The translations under genes and the position numbers were made by a program. From an uncultured Clostridia bacterium (GTDB taxonomy: Bacteria; Bacillota; Clostridia; Oscillospirales; Ruminococcaceae), in contig CANRLH010000003.1 in NCBI GenBank assembly GCA_947631455.1, forward strand, positions 1 to 64,000: a stretch of 64,000 nt of DNA, written 5' to 3'. Each line of letters begins with the position of its first letter. Within the stretch, counting starts at the first letter, position 1. The notes under the pieces are model-generated. The model ran no database searches and was not told the origin of the DNA. It was given only the letters and a program-made list of their open reading frames with translations. This document shows positions 29,644 through 39,449 of this stretch, one piece after another.

Positions 29644-30384
29644 ATGATACCTAAAATTATACACTATTGCTGGTTTGGCAATAACCCTTTGCCTGAGTTT
29701 GCACGTAAGTGTATTGAAAGTTGGAAAAAATATTGTCCCGGATATAAAATTATTGAGTGGAATGAAAAAAATTTTGACATAAATTGTATACCATTTGTAA
29801 AACAGGCTTATGAAGCTAAAAAGTGGGCTTTTGTAACTGATTATGCTCGCTTAAAAATAGTATACGATAATGGTGGCGTTTATTTTGATACAGATGTTGA
29901 ATTAATAAAAGGAATTGATGATTTAGTTAAATTAGACGCTTTTTTAGGAACAGAAGAAGACGAATTAATAAATACCGGATTAGGATTTGGTGCTAAAAAA
30001 AATCATCCTATGATAAAGGAATTAATGGAGGATTATCATTGTAGAATTTTTAACTTTACGGATAAGAACCTTTATGAATTAGCTTGTCCTATCTTAACAA
30101 CTCAAATTTTTGAAAAATACGGATATGTTAAAAATAATTTATTTCAAGTTATTAAAGGTGTGGCTGTTTTTCCTAAAGAATTTTTTGCCCCTATGAGCTG
30201 CCAAACATATGAATTGAATATTACCAACAATACATACTCAATACATCACTATACTGCAAGTTGGAAACCGTTAAAATATAATTACTTAAGAAAGGCTATC
30301 AAGTTATCAACAAGGATATTAGGCAAAAATAACACATTGAAGCTAAAGGAAATAGTGAAGTCAATTCTAAACAAAAATGAATGA
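29644..30384 (+). CDS. Glycosyltransferase, capsular polysaccharide GT32 type
   Basis: A 246-residue protein beginning MIPKIIHYCWFGNNPLPEF, the classical start of the DXD-containing GT32 sugar transferases. The catalytic region AFVTDYARLKIVYDNGGVYFDTDVE carries the DTD metal motif. It transfers a sugar from a nucleotide donor in the cytoplasm; donor and acceptor are unknown. I start at ATG 29644, since the ORF track begins inside the upstream membrane protein gene. Bases 30385-30625 downstream are AT-rich without a gene or clear terminator. Confidence 0.9.
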   Translation: MIPKIIHYCWFGNNPLPEFARKCIESWKKYCPGYKIIEWNEKNFDINCIPFVKQAYEAKKWAFVTDYARLKIVYDNGGVYFDTDVELIKGIDDLVKLDAFLGTEEDELINTGLGFGAKKNHPMIKELMEDYHCRIFNFTDKNLYELACPILTTQIFEKYGYVKNNLFQVIKGVAVFPKEFFAPMSCQTYELNITNNTYSIHHYTASWKPLKYNYLRKAIKLSTRILGKNNTLKLKEIVKSILNKNE

Positions 30385-30625
30385 TTAGATAATGTTTTAA
30401 TTATTATTATTTGTGTTCTTTTAGAGTAGCAGAATTTAGTAATTCGTACGTAAGTAAAAAATACAAATGAGATTTAATAATTTTCTGAGACGATAAGAAA
30501 AGTAAGATATTATCAATTGTCACAGGTCATTAATTTAACTTGTTTTTTGTGTGATATAACTATCTTAAAATGGTTATTAACGTTGCAAATATTTGTTATT
30601 AAAATAGGATTTATGGAGAGAAAAT

Positions 30626-31849
30626 ATGACAAGTGATTTTAAAAGAAAATCTAGTACTTTCAAAAAATTGTTTTATATTTTGCGCGAAAGCTTGTGTTTA
30701 CATACGATTAACAAAAATAGAGTATTGTTTTATAGCTTCGACGGTATGTATAATGATAATCCAAAATATATCTCGGAAGAATTACATGCGCAGCGTCCCG
30801 AAGTTGAGATTGTTTGGGTACATTCATCCAAATGCCACGATAAATTACCTGACTATGTGAACTGTGTAGAATCCAAAACAAGTGCTTATTACAAAGCAAT
30901 TTTTAGTGCAAATGTTGTTGTGGATAATTATACTGGGCTCAGGGCTGGTTTTTCAAGTAAAATAAATTTGTTACGAAGGCTAATATGTGTTTTATATAGT
31001 CGCAGGTTCAAAGGGCAGTATAATATATCAACTTGGCATGGAACACCCTTAAAACACTTAGATTTGGATCAACCAGGTATTAATCGTAAAAGAATAAAAT
31101 ATTATTCTGGTTCAGATTATTTTATTGCAGGTTGTGAGCATACAAAGAAAGCGTTGATAAGTGGGTTTAGCCTGAATGTGCCTTTTAAACTATACGGCAC
31201 ACCAAGAAATGATATTCTTTTTAGAATGGACATAGATACAAAAAAAATCAAAAAAAAATTATCACTTCCGTGTAATCAAAAAATTGTTCTGTTTGCACCA
31301 ACATTTCGAGAAAATGTAGAAATGAGTGGAGTATCACAGATGAGTAGTTTAAATTTTGCTAAATTGATTGAATCATTGAAAATGAAATTTGGTGGACTAT
31401 GGTGTTTTGTTGTAAGAGTACATCACAGCGTAATGCAGAAAATCAATACGGCTGAATTAATACAAAAGTATAGAGGTGTGCAGATCGTCGATGGTAATAT
31501 TGGCGATGATATGGCGGAATATCTGGCCTGCACCGATGTTTTGATTACTGATTACTCTGGTTCATTATTTGATTTTGCTCTGACTAAGCGACCATGTTTT
31601 CTGTATGCTCCTGACAGGGAACAGTATGAAAAGGTAGAAAGAGGTTTTTATATGGATTATGATGCGTTGCCATTTCCTAAATCGTACACCGCTGAGGAAT
31701 TGGTAAAAAATATTGCATCGTTTGATGAAATCAGGTATGGGCAGAAAGTGGAAAAATTTCTTGAGGATATTGGCAATGCAGAAGATGGACATGCTTCAAA
31801 GAGAGTGGTACATGATATACTTCGTTTCTTGGATACGTGTATGAAATAG
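30626..31849 (+). CDS. CDP-glycerol:poly-glycerophosphate-type transferase
   Basis: A 407-residue protein of the TagB/TagF family (PF04464). It contains STWHGTPLKHLD near residue 138, LFAPTFREN near residue 230 and the C-terminal TDVLITDYSGSLFDFAL, all typical of enzymes that move glycerol-phosphate, ribitol-phosphate or similar alditol phosphates from CDP carriers. In a locus that also makes a CMP-activated phosphonate (41-45 kb), its donor could be that CMP-alcohol, but this is speculation. No CDP-glycerol synthase is encoded in the window. GGAGAG precedes ATG 30626. Confidence 0.88.
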   Translation: MTSDFKRKSSTFKKLFYILRESLCLHTINKNRVLFYSFDGMYNDNPKYISEELHAQRPEVEIVWVHSSKCHDKLPDYVNCVESKTSAYYKAIFSANVVVDNYTGLRAGFSSKINLLRRLICVLYSRRFKGQYNISTWHGTPLKHLDLDQPGINRKRIKYYSGSDYFIAGCEHTKKALISGFSLNVPFKLYGTPRNDILFRMDIDTKKIKKKLSLPCNQKIVLFAPTFRENVEMSGVSQMSSLNFAKLIESLKMKFGGLWCFVVRVHHSVMQKINTAELIQKYRGVQIVDGNIGDDMAEYLACTDVLITDYSGSLFDFALTKRPCFLYAPDREQYEKVERGFYMDYDALPFPKSYTAEELVKNIASFDEIRYGQKVEKFLEDIGNAEDGHASKRVVHDILRFLDTCMK

Positions 31850-32018
31850 AAGAAATATATTAAGATATCTAACGTTGCTTTTAGAGAAGTTTATCAATAA
31901 AATTTTAACAAATGATAAGATATTAATTATTTTTAATAGAACCATTACTATCTATCAGGAACAAATTAGTATGTTGAGAAATTACTTTATAAGAAGAGAA
32001 AATGGAGGAGATCGAAAA

Positions 32019-33044
32019 ATGAGTGGAGATAAATGTTTCATTGTTGTTCCGGGAAATGGGTTTCCTAAGTATACGTATGAGGATATACATAAAGATGATA
32101 GAGTGCAGTTTTTAAACAGTACAACCGTAAGATGTCCCAGAAGTAAATTCCTTTCAACGTTGAAAAAACTGCACTGTAGCACGAAAATTAACCAGATTGT
32201 AAATCTTCCACTAAAACGGCTGATATGGGGATTTTCATTAGATAAAATTGATTGGGATCCGAATAAGCAGTATTATGTATTACTAATAGGACCAAAACCA
32301 ATGACTGCAAAGTATATGAACGAATTAAAAAAGAAACATAACATTAAATATGTGATAATGACAGCGGTTCCTTTAGGAGAAAATACTGAGTTAGGATACA
32401 ATAAATATTTGCTCGACTTTATATCTGCAGTCGATATAGATTATCTGTTTTCTTCTGATGTGGGGAATGTCGAAAAATACGGTTTTACATTTAATTATTG
32501 TCCATATTCAGTGTTCAATAAAAAAACAGATCAGATTGAGTATGATCTGTATTTCGCGGCAACCCCTAAAAAAAGAATAGATAATTGTTTGAAGCTATAT
32601 GAAGATTCACTCAAAAATGGCGTAAATGCAAGGTTTAGATTAACAAATGTGGTAAGTGTAAAACAAAAAGATTATGGAGAAGGAGTAATATATAATAAAT
32701 ATATAGAATATCCAAGCTTAATAGACGAAGTGCTTAAAAGCAATTGTATTCTCGAAATAGTTAAAGTTGGGCAAAGGTGCAACACTCTTCGCTATTATGA
32801 GGCTGTCTGCTATAACAAAAAGCTACTTACAACAAATAAAAATGTTGTAAACCTGCCATTTTATGATCCAAGGTATATGAAGGTTTTTGAAAAACCAGAG
32901 GATATAGACTGGGAGTGGGTAAAAAAACGCGAACCGATTGATTATCATTACGACGGAAGATTCTCACCAACTCACCTTATAGATAAAATAATAGAGCTTG
33001 AAGAAGAAAAAAAGAAAGAAGGCAGAGGATTTGCCGAGGAGTAG
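32019..33044 (+). CDS. Unrecognised protein of the polysaccharide locus, possible glycosyltransferase
   Basis: A 341-residue soluble protein. The C-terminal half (YDLYFAATPKKRIDNCLKLY, then ILEIVKVGQRCNTLRYYEAV and KKLLTTNKNV) resembles the donor-binding half of GT-B transferases, where a conserved Glu region precedes a loop of reclaimed residues. I cannot assign a family. Start ATG 32019 lies 8 nt after GGAGGAG; the longer ORF begins without a site. It overlaps the flippase gene by 14 bp, so it is part of the operon. Confidence 0.6.
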   Translation: MSGDKCFIVVPGNGFPKYTYEDIHKDDRVQFLNSTTVRCPRSKFLSTLKKLHCSTKINQIVNLPLKRLIWGFSLDKIDWDPNKQYYVLLIGPKPMTAKYMNELKKKHNIKYVIMTAVPLGENTELGYNKYLLDFISAVDIDYLFSSDVGNVEKYGFTFNYCPYSVFNKKTDQIEYDLYFAATPKKRIDNCLKLYEDSLKNGVNARFRLTNVVSVKQKDYGEGVIYNKYIEYPSLIDEVLKSNCILEIVKVGQRCNTLRYYEAVCYNKKLLTTNKNVVNLPFYDPRYMKVFEKPEDIDWEWVKKREPIDYHYDGRFSPTHLIDKIIELEEEKKKEGRGFAEE

Positions 33045-34443
33045 GCTTATAGATTTCTTTAAAAACATATCGTACACGTTCACATCAAATATATTGTCGA
33101 TGTTAATATCTGCGATAATAATACTTGTTGTTCCCAAATTCATAAATGTAGAGCAATACGGGTATTATCAGCTATATGTTTTCTATACCGGATATGTTGG
33201 AGTGTTGGCTTTTGGATGGTATGAAGGGATTTATCTGCGAGAGGGCGGAAAGTATTACAAAGACTTGGATAAGCCGTTATACTCCACACAATTTCGTTTA
33301 TTAGGGCTATGTGAAGTTTTCATTTATTTACTTATATTTATCTGCTCACTGTTTATTGTAGATGATAAAAACAAACATTTTGTAATCGGTTGCACCTGCA
33401 TAGTTGCAGTTTTTATGTGTTTAAGGTGGTTCATAACATTTATACTTCAAGCAACAGGGAGGATAAAAGAATTCGCTATAGTTACTATTTCCGAGAAAAT
33501 TATTTTAGTAATACTGGCTATATTGCTGATATTAACAGGCTACAGACAATTTCATTTACTAATATGTTCAAATGTCTTAGCTGTATTTGTATCGCTGTGT
33601 ATTGGCATCTGGTACTGCAAGGATCTGTTTTTTTCAAGTTGTATAAGTATAAAAAATACAGTTGGAGAGATAAAGGAAAACATCTCAGCAGGCTCTAAGC
33701 TTTTAATGTCAGGACTAAGTAGCTTGCTTATCATTGGCGTAGTCAGATTCGAAATAGAGCGTCACTGGGATATATCAACCTTCGGAAAAGTATCACTTTC
33801 ATTAAGTATTTCCAATATGGTGGTTACAGCGATAAACGCAATATCAGTGGTAATGTATCCAACGCTTAGAAGAACAAGCCAAGAGAGATTACCGGAAATA
33901 TACAGTGTAATGCGAATAATACTTATGGGACTGATATTCGGTGTACTTACGATGTATTATCCGATGATGAAAATACTATCGGCGTGGCTTCCTCAGTATT
34001 CCGAGAGCTTAAGATATGCGGCAATTCTGTTTCCTGTATGCGCATATGAGAGCAAGGTATCAATGCTTGTAAATACATACTACAAAAGCCTCAGGATGGA
34101 AAACGTTTTGATGAAATGCAATATGGCTTCATTGGCGTTAAGCGTTGTATGTACACTTATCTCAACAGTGGTGCTTAACAGCGTAACAATGGCGATACTA
34201 TCAATACTTTTTGTACTGATATTCCGTTGTGTGATATGTGAGTTGTTTCTTTCAAAAAGAATACCCATTCACGTAACAAAAGATATTATCATCGAAATAT
34301 TAATGACGATAGCATTCATAATAAGCAACTGGTTCTTTGGTTTTTGGGGAATGCTTGCATACATTCTTATGTATTTAGGATATCTGTACATAAAGAAAGT
34401 GGATATAAAAGAAGCAATAAATTTTGTAAGATCAATGAGGTGA
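33031..34443 (+). CDS. Polysaccharide flippase (Wzx-like, MOP superfamily)
   Basis: A ~470-residue protein with about 12-14 membrane segments. The N-terminus FFKNISYTFTSNILSMLISAIIILVVPKF and the following YGYYQLYVFYTGYVG are typical of Wzx/RfbX flippases, which carry lipid-linked repeat units across the membrane. The start is uncertain: TTG 33031 gives the usual N-terminus length, while the ORF track starts at TTG 32998 and adds a Lys-rich stretch encoded inside the upstream gene. It is followed 4 bp later by the EvaA-like gene. Confidence 0.88.
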   Translation: MPRSRLIDFFKNISYTFTSNILSMLISAIIILVVPKFINVEQYGYYQLYVFYTGYVGVLAFGWYEGIYLREGGKYYKDLDKPLYSTQFRLLGLCEVFIYLLIFICSLFIVDDKNKHFVIGCTCIVAVFMCLRWFITFILQATGRIKEFAIVTISEKIILVILAILLILTGYRQFHLLICSNVLAVFVSLCIGIWYCKDLFFSSCISIKNTVGEIKENISAGSKLLMSGLSSLLIIGVVRFEIERHWDISTFGKVSLSLSISNMVVTAINAISVVMYPTLRRTSQERLPEIYSVMRIILMGLIFGVLTMYYPMMKILSAWLPQYSESLRYAAILFPVCAYESKVSMLVNTYYKSLRMENVLMKCNMASLALSVVCTLISTVVLNSVTMAILSILFVLIFRCVICELFLSKRIPIHVTKDIIIEILMTIAFIISNWFFGFWGMLAYILMYLGYLYIKKVDIKEAINFVRSMR

Positions 34444-34447
34444 TAAA

Positions 34448-35761
34448 ATGCCCCAGAACAGCAGGAAGTATCTGCTAAAAAGGATAGCGGAAAAGAACCG
34501 GGAAATAAAAGTGGAAATGAAAAAAACAGAACTGTCTGATTGTGGCAATTGGTACTATGATGAAAGCAAGGGAGAGATACGAAATTACGACGGCAGCTTT
34601 TTTCAGATAAAGGGCATACAAAAATATGAAGGCGGACAAGCTGTTATGGAGCAGCCGGTAATTATACAGAATGAAATAGGATACTTAGGGATCATACGCA
34701 AAAAGATAAGCGGAGAAATGCATTACTTGATGCAGTATAAGATTGAGCCGGGAAATATAAATAAGATACAGATATCACCGACAATTCAGGCAACTAAGTC
34801 TAATTTCACACAAAAACACGGTGGTAGAAAGCCAGCATATCTTGAATACTTTGTAAATGCGGAAAAATATAAAATAATCGTTGACCAGATACAGTCTGAG
34901 CAATCATCAAGATTTCTTGCCAAGAGAAATCGGAATATAATCATAGAAATTGACGAGGATATAGAAGTCCTGCCAAGCCATGACTGGATGACGTTAAAGC
35001 AGATAAAGGAGCTTATGCGATATGACAATCTGGTCAATATGGATACGAGGACAGTTATTTCCTGCCTACCGCTTTGTGATGAGGAGTACTTAAGTGAGAT
35101 CACCGATGACAGCTTTAAACGGTCGGTGACTGGTGATGGTAAAAACAGATTGCCTGAAATATATCGGTACATAAATAATTACAAGATGTTTGAAGATACC
35201 GAAAAGAGGCTAGTTCCGCTGTATTCTCTGAAAAGCTGGGAAATGAAAAACGGTGAATTTGTATGTAAGGAACCTTACAGCTTCAAAGTGGTATTCTGCG
35301 ATATTGAAATTGAGGGCAGAGAGGTAAAGCATTGGACACAGCCGCTTTTTGAAGCATCTGGGATAGCGACCTTTGGACTTATGACAAGAATACATAAGGA
35401 CGCATATGAATTTCTTGTAAGGGCAACGCCGGAGATCGGCTGTTTTGACAAGATAGAACTCGGTCCTACTGTTCAACGAGAGTATGTTCATAACCATAAG
35501 CTCAATGAAGTGGACAGGCTTTTTGATGATAAGCTAAAAAGAAAAGAAGGGGTAGTGTTTGACACACTTTTGTCAGAAGAAGGCGGAAGGTTTTATCACG
35601 AGCAAAACAGAAATGTCATAATGAGAATAAGCGAAGAAGACTTAACTAAGCTGCCGGAGGGATATTTCTGGGTCGACTATAAGACGCTAAATATGTTGGT
35701 TCAGGTAAATAACTGTTTAAACATTCAGCTTAGAAATCTGCTTTCGGTATTGGAGTGGTGA
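34448..35761 (+). CDS. NDP-hexose 2,3-dehydratase (EvaA family)
   Basis: A 437-residue protein made of two repeated halves, the architecture of dTDP-4-keto-6-deoxy-D-glucose 2,3-dehydratases. The first half has IGYLGIIRKKISGEMHYLMQ, SPTIQATKSNFTQKHGG and NLVNMDTRTVISCLP; the second repeats these as GLMTRIHKDAYEFLV, GPTVQREYVHNHK and NCLNIQLRNLLSVLEW. The family removes water across C2-C3 and opens the way to 2-deoxysugars, best known from antibiotic clusters. It sits next to the matching 3-ketoreductase and RfbA/B/C genes, so the sugar nucleotide would be dTDP-linked. Its stop codon is 3 bp before the next start. Confidence 0.88.
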   Translation: MPQNSRKYLLKRIAEKNREIKVEMKKTELSDCGNWYYDESKGEIRNYDGSFFQIKGIQKYEGGQAVMEQPVIIQNEIGYLGIIRKKISGEMHYLMQYKIEPGNINKIQISPTIQATKSNFTQKHGGRKPAYLEYFVNAEKYKIIVDQIQSEQSSRFLAKRNRNIIIEIDEDIEVLPSHDWMTLKQIKELMRYDNLVNMDTRTVISCLPLCDEEYLSEITDDSFKRSVTGDGKNRLPEIYRYINNYKMFEDTEKRLVPLYSLKSWEMKNGEFVCKEPYSFKVVFCDIEIEGREVKHWTQPLFEASGIATFGLMTRIHKDAYEFLVRATPEIGCFDKIELGPTVQREYVHNHKLNEVDRLFDDKLKRKEGVVFDTLLSEEGGRFYHEQNRNVIMRISEEDLTKLPEGYFWVDYKTLNMLVQVNNCLNIQLRNLLSVLEW

Positions 35762-35763
35762 GA

Positions 35764-36777
35764 TTGGAAAAGCTAAGAATCGGAATAATCTGCCCGTCAG
35801 AAATAGCTTTCAGGCGTTTTATGCCGGCAATACAAAAATGCGACGGAGCGAAATACATAGGAGTTGCGCACGCAAGCGCAAAAGAGTGGTTCGGAGATAA
35901 AGAGGCGGACAGCACGGTAATAGATAACGAGGCAAAGAAGGCTCAGAGCTTTGAAGACGAATATGGCGGAAAGGTATTTTCGAGCTATGGGGAGTTACTT
36001 GAATCTTCAGAGATAAATGCGGTTTACTTGCCGTTGCCGCCAGCACTGCATTTTAAGTGGGCAAAAAAAGCTCTTGAGAACGGAAAGCATATATTTCTTG
36101 AAAAGCCGTCAACTACCAGTGCCGGTGACACAAGAGATCTTTTGGAGATAGCAAGAGAAAAGGGGCTTGCAGTGCATGAAAACTATATGTTTCAGTTTCA
36201 TAATCAGATAGAAGAGATACAGGATATAGTAAAAGGCGGGAGGATAGGCGATGTAAGACTTTATCGAATAGCGTTCGGATTTCCGCAACGTCAGAAAAAT
36301 GATTTCAGATACAATAAGGAGCTTGGCGGCGGAGCGCTGCTAGACTGCGGAGGTTACACCATAAAGCTTGCGTCAATGCTTCTGGGAAAGACAGCACAGC
36401 TTAAATATTCTAATCTTAATTATACAGATGAGTTTGATGTTGATATCTACGGCAGTGTTGCAATGGTAAATGACAAAGGAGTTACAGCACAGCTGTCATT
36501 CGGAATGGATAACAGCTATAAATGTGAGCTTGAGGTATGGGGAAGTAAAGGGTTTATTCGCACTGGAAGGATACTGACAGCGCCGGACGGCTTTGAGCCT
36601 GTTGCTGAGGTAACAGTGGGGAACGAAACAGAAATTATAAAGCTATCGGCAGACGATACATTTAAAAAGTCAATAGAAAAGTTCTGCCGGTGTGTAAATG
36701 ATAAAGAGCAGAGAGAAGAAAATTACAAGGCTATATTAAGACAGGCTGAGCTTGTCGAAGAGGCGAGAGGAGAATAA
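35764..36777 (+). CDS. Gfo/Idh/MocA-family oxidoreductase, probable NDP-sugar 3-ketoreductase
   Basis: A 337-residue NAD(P)-dependent enzyme. It has the EKP motif (HIFLEKPSTTS) with the catalytic Lys, and the C-terminal beta-sheet domain GGGALLDCGGYTIKLASMLLG. The Rossmann glycine motif is unusual (IGIICPSEIAFRRF). The partner of EvaA-type dehydratases in kijanose synthesis is a Gfo/Idh enzyme (KijD10) reducing C3; placement directly after the dehydratase suggests the same step here. The start is uncertain among GTG 35755, GTG 35758 and TTG 35764; TTG 35764 has GGAG at the right spacing. Confidence 0.82.
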   Translation: MEKLRIGIICPSEIAFRRFMPAIQKCDGAKYIGVAHASAKEWFGDKEADSTVIDNEAKKAQSFEDEYGGKVFSSYGELLESSEINAVYLPLPPALHFKWAKKALENGKHIFLEKPSTTSAGDTRDLLEIAREKGLAVHENYMFQFHNQIEEIQDIVKGGRIGDVRLYRIAFGFPQRQKNDFRYNKELGGGALLDCGGYTIKLASMLLGKTAQLKYSNLNYTDEFDVDIYGSVAMVNDKGVTAQLSFGMDNSYKCELEVWGSKGFIRTGRILTAPDGFEPVAEVTVGNETEIIKLSADDTFKKSIEKFCRCVNDKEQREENYKAILRQAELVEEARGE

Positions 36778-36779
36778 AA

Positions 36780-37352
36780 ATGGCTAACTTAAAAATAACG
36801 GAGCTTGAGCTTTCTGGAGTAAAGATAATTGAACCTACATACTTTGAAGATTATAGAGGGTATTATTGTGAAACCTATTCTTCAAGGACTATGAGCGAAT
36901 ATGGACTTGACGTTAAGTTCGTTCAGGATAATCACAGCTTGTCATTAAAGAAAGGAATAATCAGAGGTATACATTTTCAAAATAATCCAAAGCCACAGCT
37001 GAAGCTCGTTCGCTGCACAAGGGGCAGGGTTATGGATTATGCTGTTGATTTGAGAAGTGATTCTCCTACATACAAAAAGTGGGTAGCGGTAGAGCTTTCA
37101 GCTGAGAACAGGAAACAGATATGGATACCGTCCGGATTTGGTCATGCGTTTATTACTCTTGAGGATAACTGTGAGGTACAGTATAAGGTAGACGAATGGT
37201 ATTATCCGGAGCTGGACAGAGCTATAGCGTGGAACGATCCTGAAATCGCGATAGATTGGGGAACCGATTCACCGATAATATCTGTAAAGGATACCAAAGC
37301 ACCGACACTTGCAGAAAGTGACGTAAATTTTACAGTAAAGGAAAACGGATAA
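36780..37352 (+). CDS. rfbC: dTDP-4-dehydrorhamnose 3,5-epimerase family protein
   Basis: A 190-residue cupin epimerase. DNHSLSLKKGIIRGIHFQ contains the catalytic His, and IWIPSGFGHAFITLEDNCEVQYKV holds the conserved His and Tyr segment. Canonical RfbC epimerises C3 and C5 of dTDP-4-keto-6-deoxyglucose toward L-rhamnose. Because the neighbours remove the C2 hydroxyl, here it may instead act on a 2,6-dideoxy-4-ketosugar (C5 or C3/C5), giving an L-sugar. No rfbD-type reductase other than the next gene is present. It overlaps the next start (TAATG). Confidence 0.92.
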   Translation: MANLKITELELSGVKIIEPTYFEDYRGYYCETYSSRTMSEYGLDVKFVQDNHSLSLKKGIIRGIHFQNNPKPQLKLVRCTRGRVMDYAVDLRSDSPTYKKWVAVELSAENRKQIWIPSGFGHAFITLEDNCEVQYKVDEWYYPELDRAIAWNDPEIAIDWGTDSPIISVKDTKAPTLAESDVNFTVKENG

Positions 37353-38257
37353 TGAAAAAAGCAATAGTGACGGGAGCAGGAGGATTTATCGGCGGAGCGC
37401 TGACAAAAGTGCTCTCTGAAGATAATCTTGTTTATGCGATTTTATTTAGTGATAAAGAGAAGCTATCTCTATTTAAATCTCCGAACATAATTCCGATAGT
37501 AGGGGATTTAAACGATTGGGAGATGATTGCAAAACAGATAGATGCAAGCGAAGAAATAGATATTTTTTATCATCTTGCATGGGGAGGTATTTCCTCTGCG
37601 GCATATAAAGACATAGAGATTCAAAAAGAAAATATCACTATGTCTATCAACAGCGCAAAGCTTGCTAAATTACTTGGATGTAAAAAGTTTGTGTTTGCGG
37701 GAACGAATCAAGAATATCTAATGTCACAATCTTTACTTGACAATACAGTTACTAATGCAAGCGTTTATGGTATATGTAAAATGTGCGCAAGAAACGTTTG
37801 TCAGGTTATGTTAAAGGATGTAATGGAGTTTAATTCAACAGCTTTCACAAATGTATTTGGAGTTGGAGATTTTTCAAAAAGGACGGCGAATTTTTTCATA
37901 AGCAAACTAATGTCAGGAGAATCACTAAATCTTGTAGAAGGAAATAACAAATATGACTGGATATATATTGATGATGCTGTAGAAGGACTGATAGCAGTTG
38001 GAAATAAAGGAATAAACGGTAAGCAGTATTATATAGGGTCAAGGGTAATTCCAACATTCAAGGAAATACTTAATAAAGTAAGGGATATAATTTTTCCGGA
38101 AGCAATACTTAATTTTGGTGCATATAACGATGATACATATACAGACTATTCAAAATTTGACCTTGACGCCCTCTATAACGACACCGGCTTTGAATGTAAG
38201 GCAGACTTTAAGGAAAGTGTTTTAAAGACAGCAAAGTGGATAAAAGAAAACTTATGA
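37352..38257 (+). CDS. NAD-dependent epimerase/dehydratase, probable 4-ketoreductase
   Basis: A 301-residue SDR-extended protein: NAD motif GAGGFIGGAL, active-site stretch VFAGTNQEYL, and YxxxK as YGICK. The Thr and Tyr-Lys needed for catalysis are all present. By position after the dehydratase, ketoreductase and epimerase it is the best candidate for the final C4 reduction to the finished dTDP-2,6-dideoxyhexose. Other NDP-sugar epimerase roles cannot be excluded. Start ATG 37352 overlaps the rfbC stop. Confidence 0.85.
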   Translation: MKKAIVTGAGGFIGGALTKVLSEDNLVYAILFSDKEKLSLFKSPNIIPIVGDLNDWEMIAKQIDASEEIDIFYHLAWGGISSAAYKDIEIQKENITMSINSAKLAKLLGCKKFVFAGTNQEYLMSQSLLDNTVTNASVYGICKMCARNVCQVMLKDVMEFNSTAFTNVFGVGDFSKRTANFFISKLMSGESLNLVEGNNKYDWIYIDDAVEGLIAVGNKGINGKQYYIGSRVIPTFKEILNKVRDIIFPEAILNFGAYNDDTYTDYSKFDLDALYNDTGFECKADFKESVLKTAKWIKENL

Positions 38258-38270
38258 AATGAGGAATAAT

Positions 38271-39449
38271 ATGGGCAGAATTATTGTAGTCGGAACAGGC
38301 TTTTCGGGAAGTATTTTAGCCAGAAAGATAGCAGAAGAGTGCAATAGAAAGGTTGAAGTAATTGAAAAGCGTCCGCACATCGGCGGAAATATGTTTGATG
38401 AGTATGATGAAAACGGAATACTTATCCAAAAATACGGACCGCACTTTCTGAACACAAATAAATATTTTATCATTGAGTTTTTAAAGCAGTACGGAGAACT
38501 CTTTCCGCACTGCACAAAGCTTTTAAGCTATCTGGACGGTGAATATATACGGTTGCCGTTTAATTTTGAGTCGGTTCAACAGTTACTTGGAGCCAAAGCA
38601 TCCGAAAGCCTTATAAACAAGCTGCGTGCTGCTTTTTACGGGCGGGATAGAGTGCCGGTTTTGGAGCTTGTTGATCATGAAGACAAAGAGATAAGAGAAT
38701 TTGGCACACTTCTTTTTGAAAAAGCTTTCAAAACCTATACATCTAAGATGTGGGGTATAGGTGTTGACGAAATCGATAAATACGTTCTTGACAGGGTTCC
38801 GATGGCAATGAATTATGACGAACGGTACTTGAATAAGGACTTTCAGTATCTGCCGGTAAATGGATTTACAGAGATATTTAAAAATATGCTTGATCATCCG
38901 AATATAGATGTTAGTCTGAATACCGATGCGCTTGAACATATAAAGTTTGATAATGAAACTCACACGGTAATGTATGATGGAAAAAAGGTTGATCTGTTGG
39001 TGTTCACCGGACCAATTGATGAGTTATTCAGCTACAAATACGGTAGTCTTCCATATAGGTCACTTGAGATTCGTTACGAGTATTTTAACAACGACAGTGT
39101 GCTTCCTGCTGAGATAATTTCTTTTCCTCAGGCAAAAGGCAAAACTCGCAGTACAGAATATCGTAAGCTAATGTATAGTGACAAGAATGTAAGCGGCAGT
39201 GTCGTAGCGACAGAATACCCTATGTGGTACGATAAAAACTCAGATACCGGCAATATACCATATTACCCTGTGGTAACAGAGGACAGTAACGAGATATATG
39301 CCAAATATGTAAAAGAAGCGGAGCAATACGGAAACATTGTGCTGTGCGGAAGGTTAGCGGAATTTAAATATTACAATATGGACATTTGTATAGAGCACGC
39401 ATTAGAAAAATTTGAAGCGATAAGAGAGCGTCTGGAGGAACAAAAGTGA
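38271..39449 (+). CDS. glf: UDP-galactopyranose mutase
   Basis: A 392-residue FAD flavoenzyme that converts UDP-galactopyranose to UDP-galactofuranose. The FAD-binding start VVGTGFSGSILARKIAE and HIGGNMFDEYDENGILIQKYGPHFLNTNK are diagnostic, as is the later WGI-containing active site (YTSKMWGIGVDEID). The polysaccharide is therefore predicted to contain galactofuranose. UDP-galactose would come from GalE. I use ATG 38271 behind TGAGGA; ATG 38259 is an alternative. The end overlaps rfbA. Confidence 0.95.
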   Translation: MGRIIVVGTGFSGSILARKIAEECNRKVEVIEKRPHIGGNMFDEYDENGILIQKYGPHFLNTNKYFIIEFLKQYGELFPHCTKLLSYLDGEYIRLPFNFESVQQLLGAKASESLINKLRAAFYGRDRVPVLELVDHEDKEIREFGTLLFEKAFKTYTSKMWGIGVDEIDKYVLDRVPMAMNYDERYLNKDFQYLPVNGFTEIFKNMLDHPNIDVSLNTDALEHIKFDNETHTVMYDGKKVDLLVFTGPIDELFSYKYGSLPYRSLEIRYEYFNNDSVLPAEIISFPQAKGKTRSTEYRKLMYSDKNVSGSVVATEYPMWYDKNSDTGNIPYYPVVTEDSNEIYAKYVKEAEQYGNIVLCGRLAEFKYYNMDICIEHALEKFEAIRERLEEQK

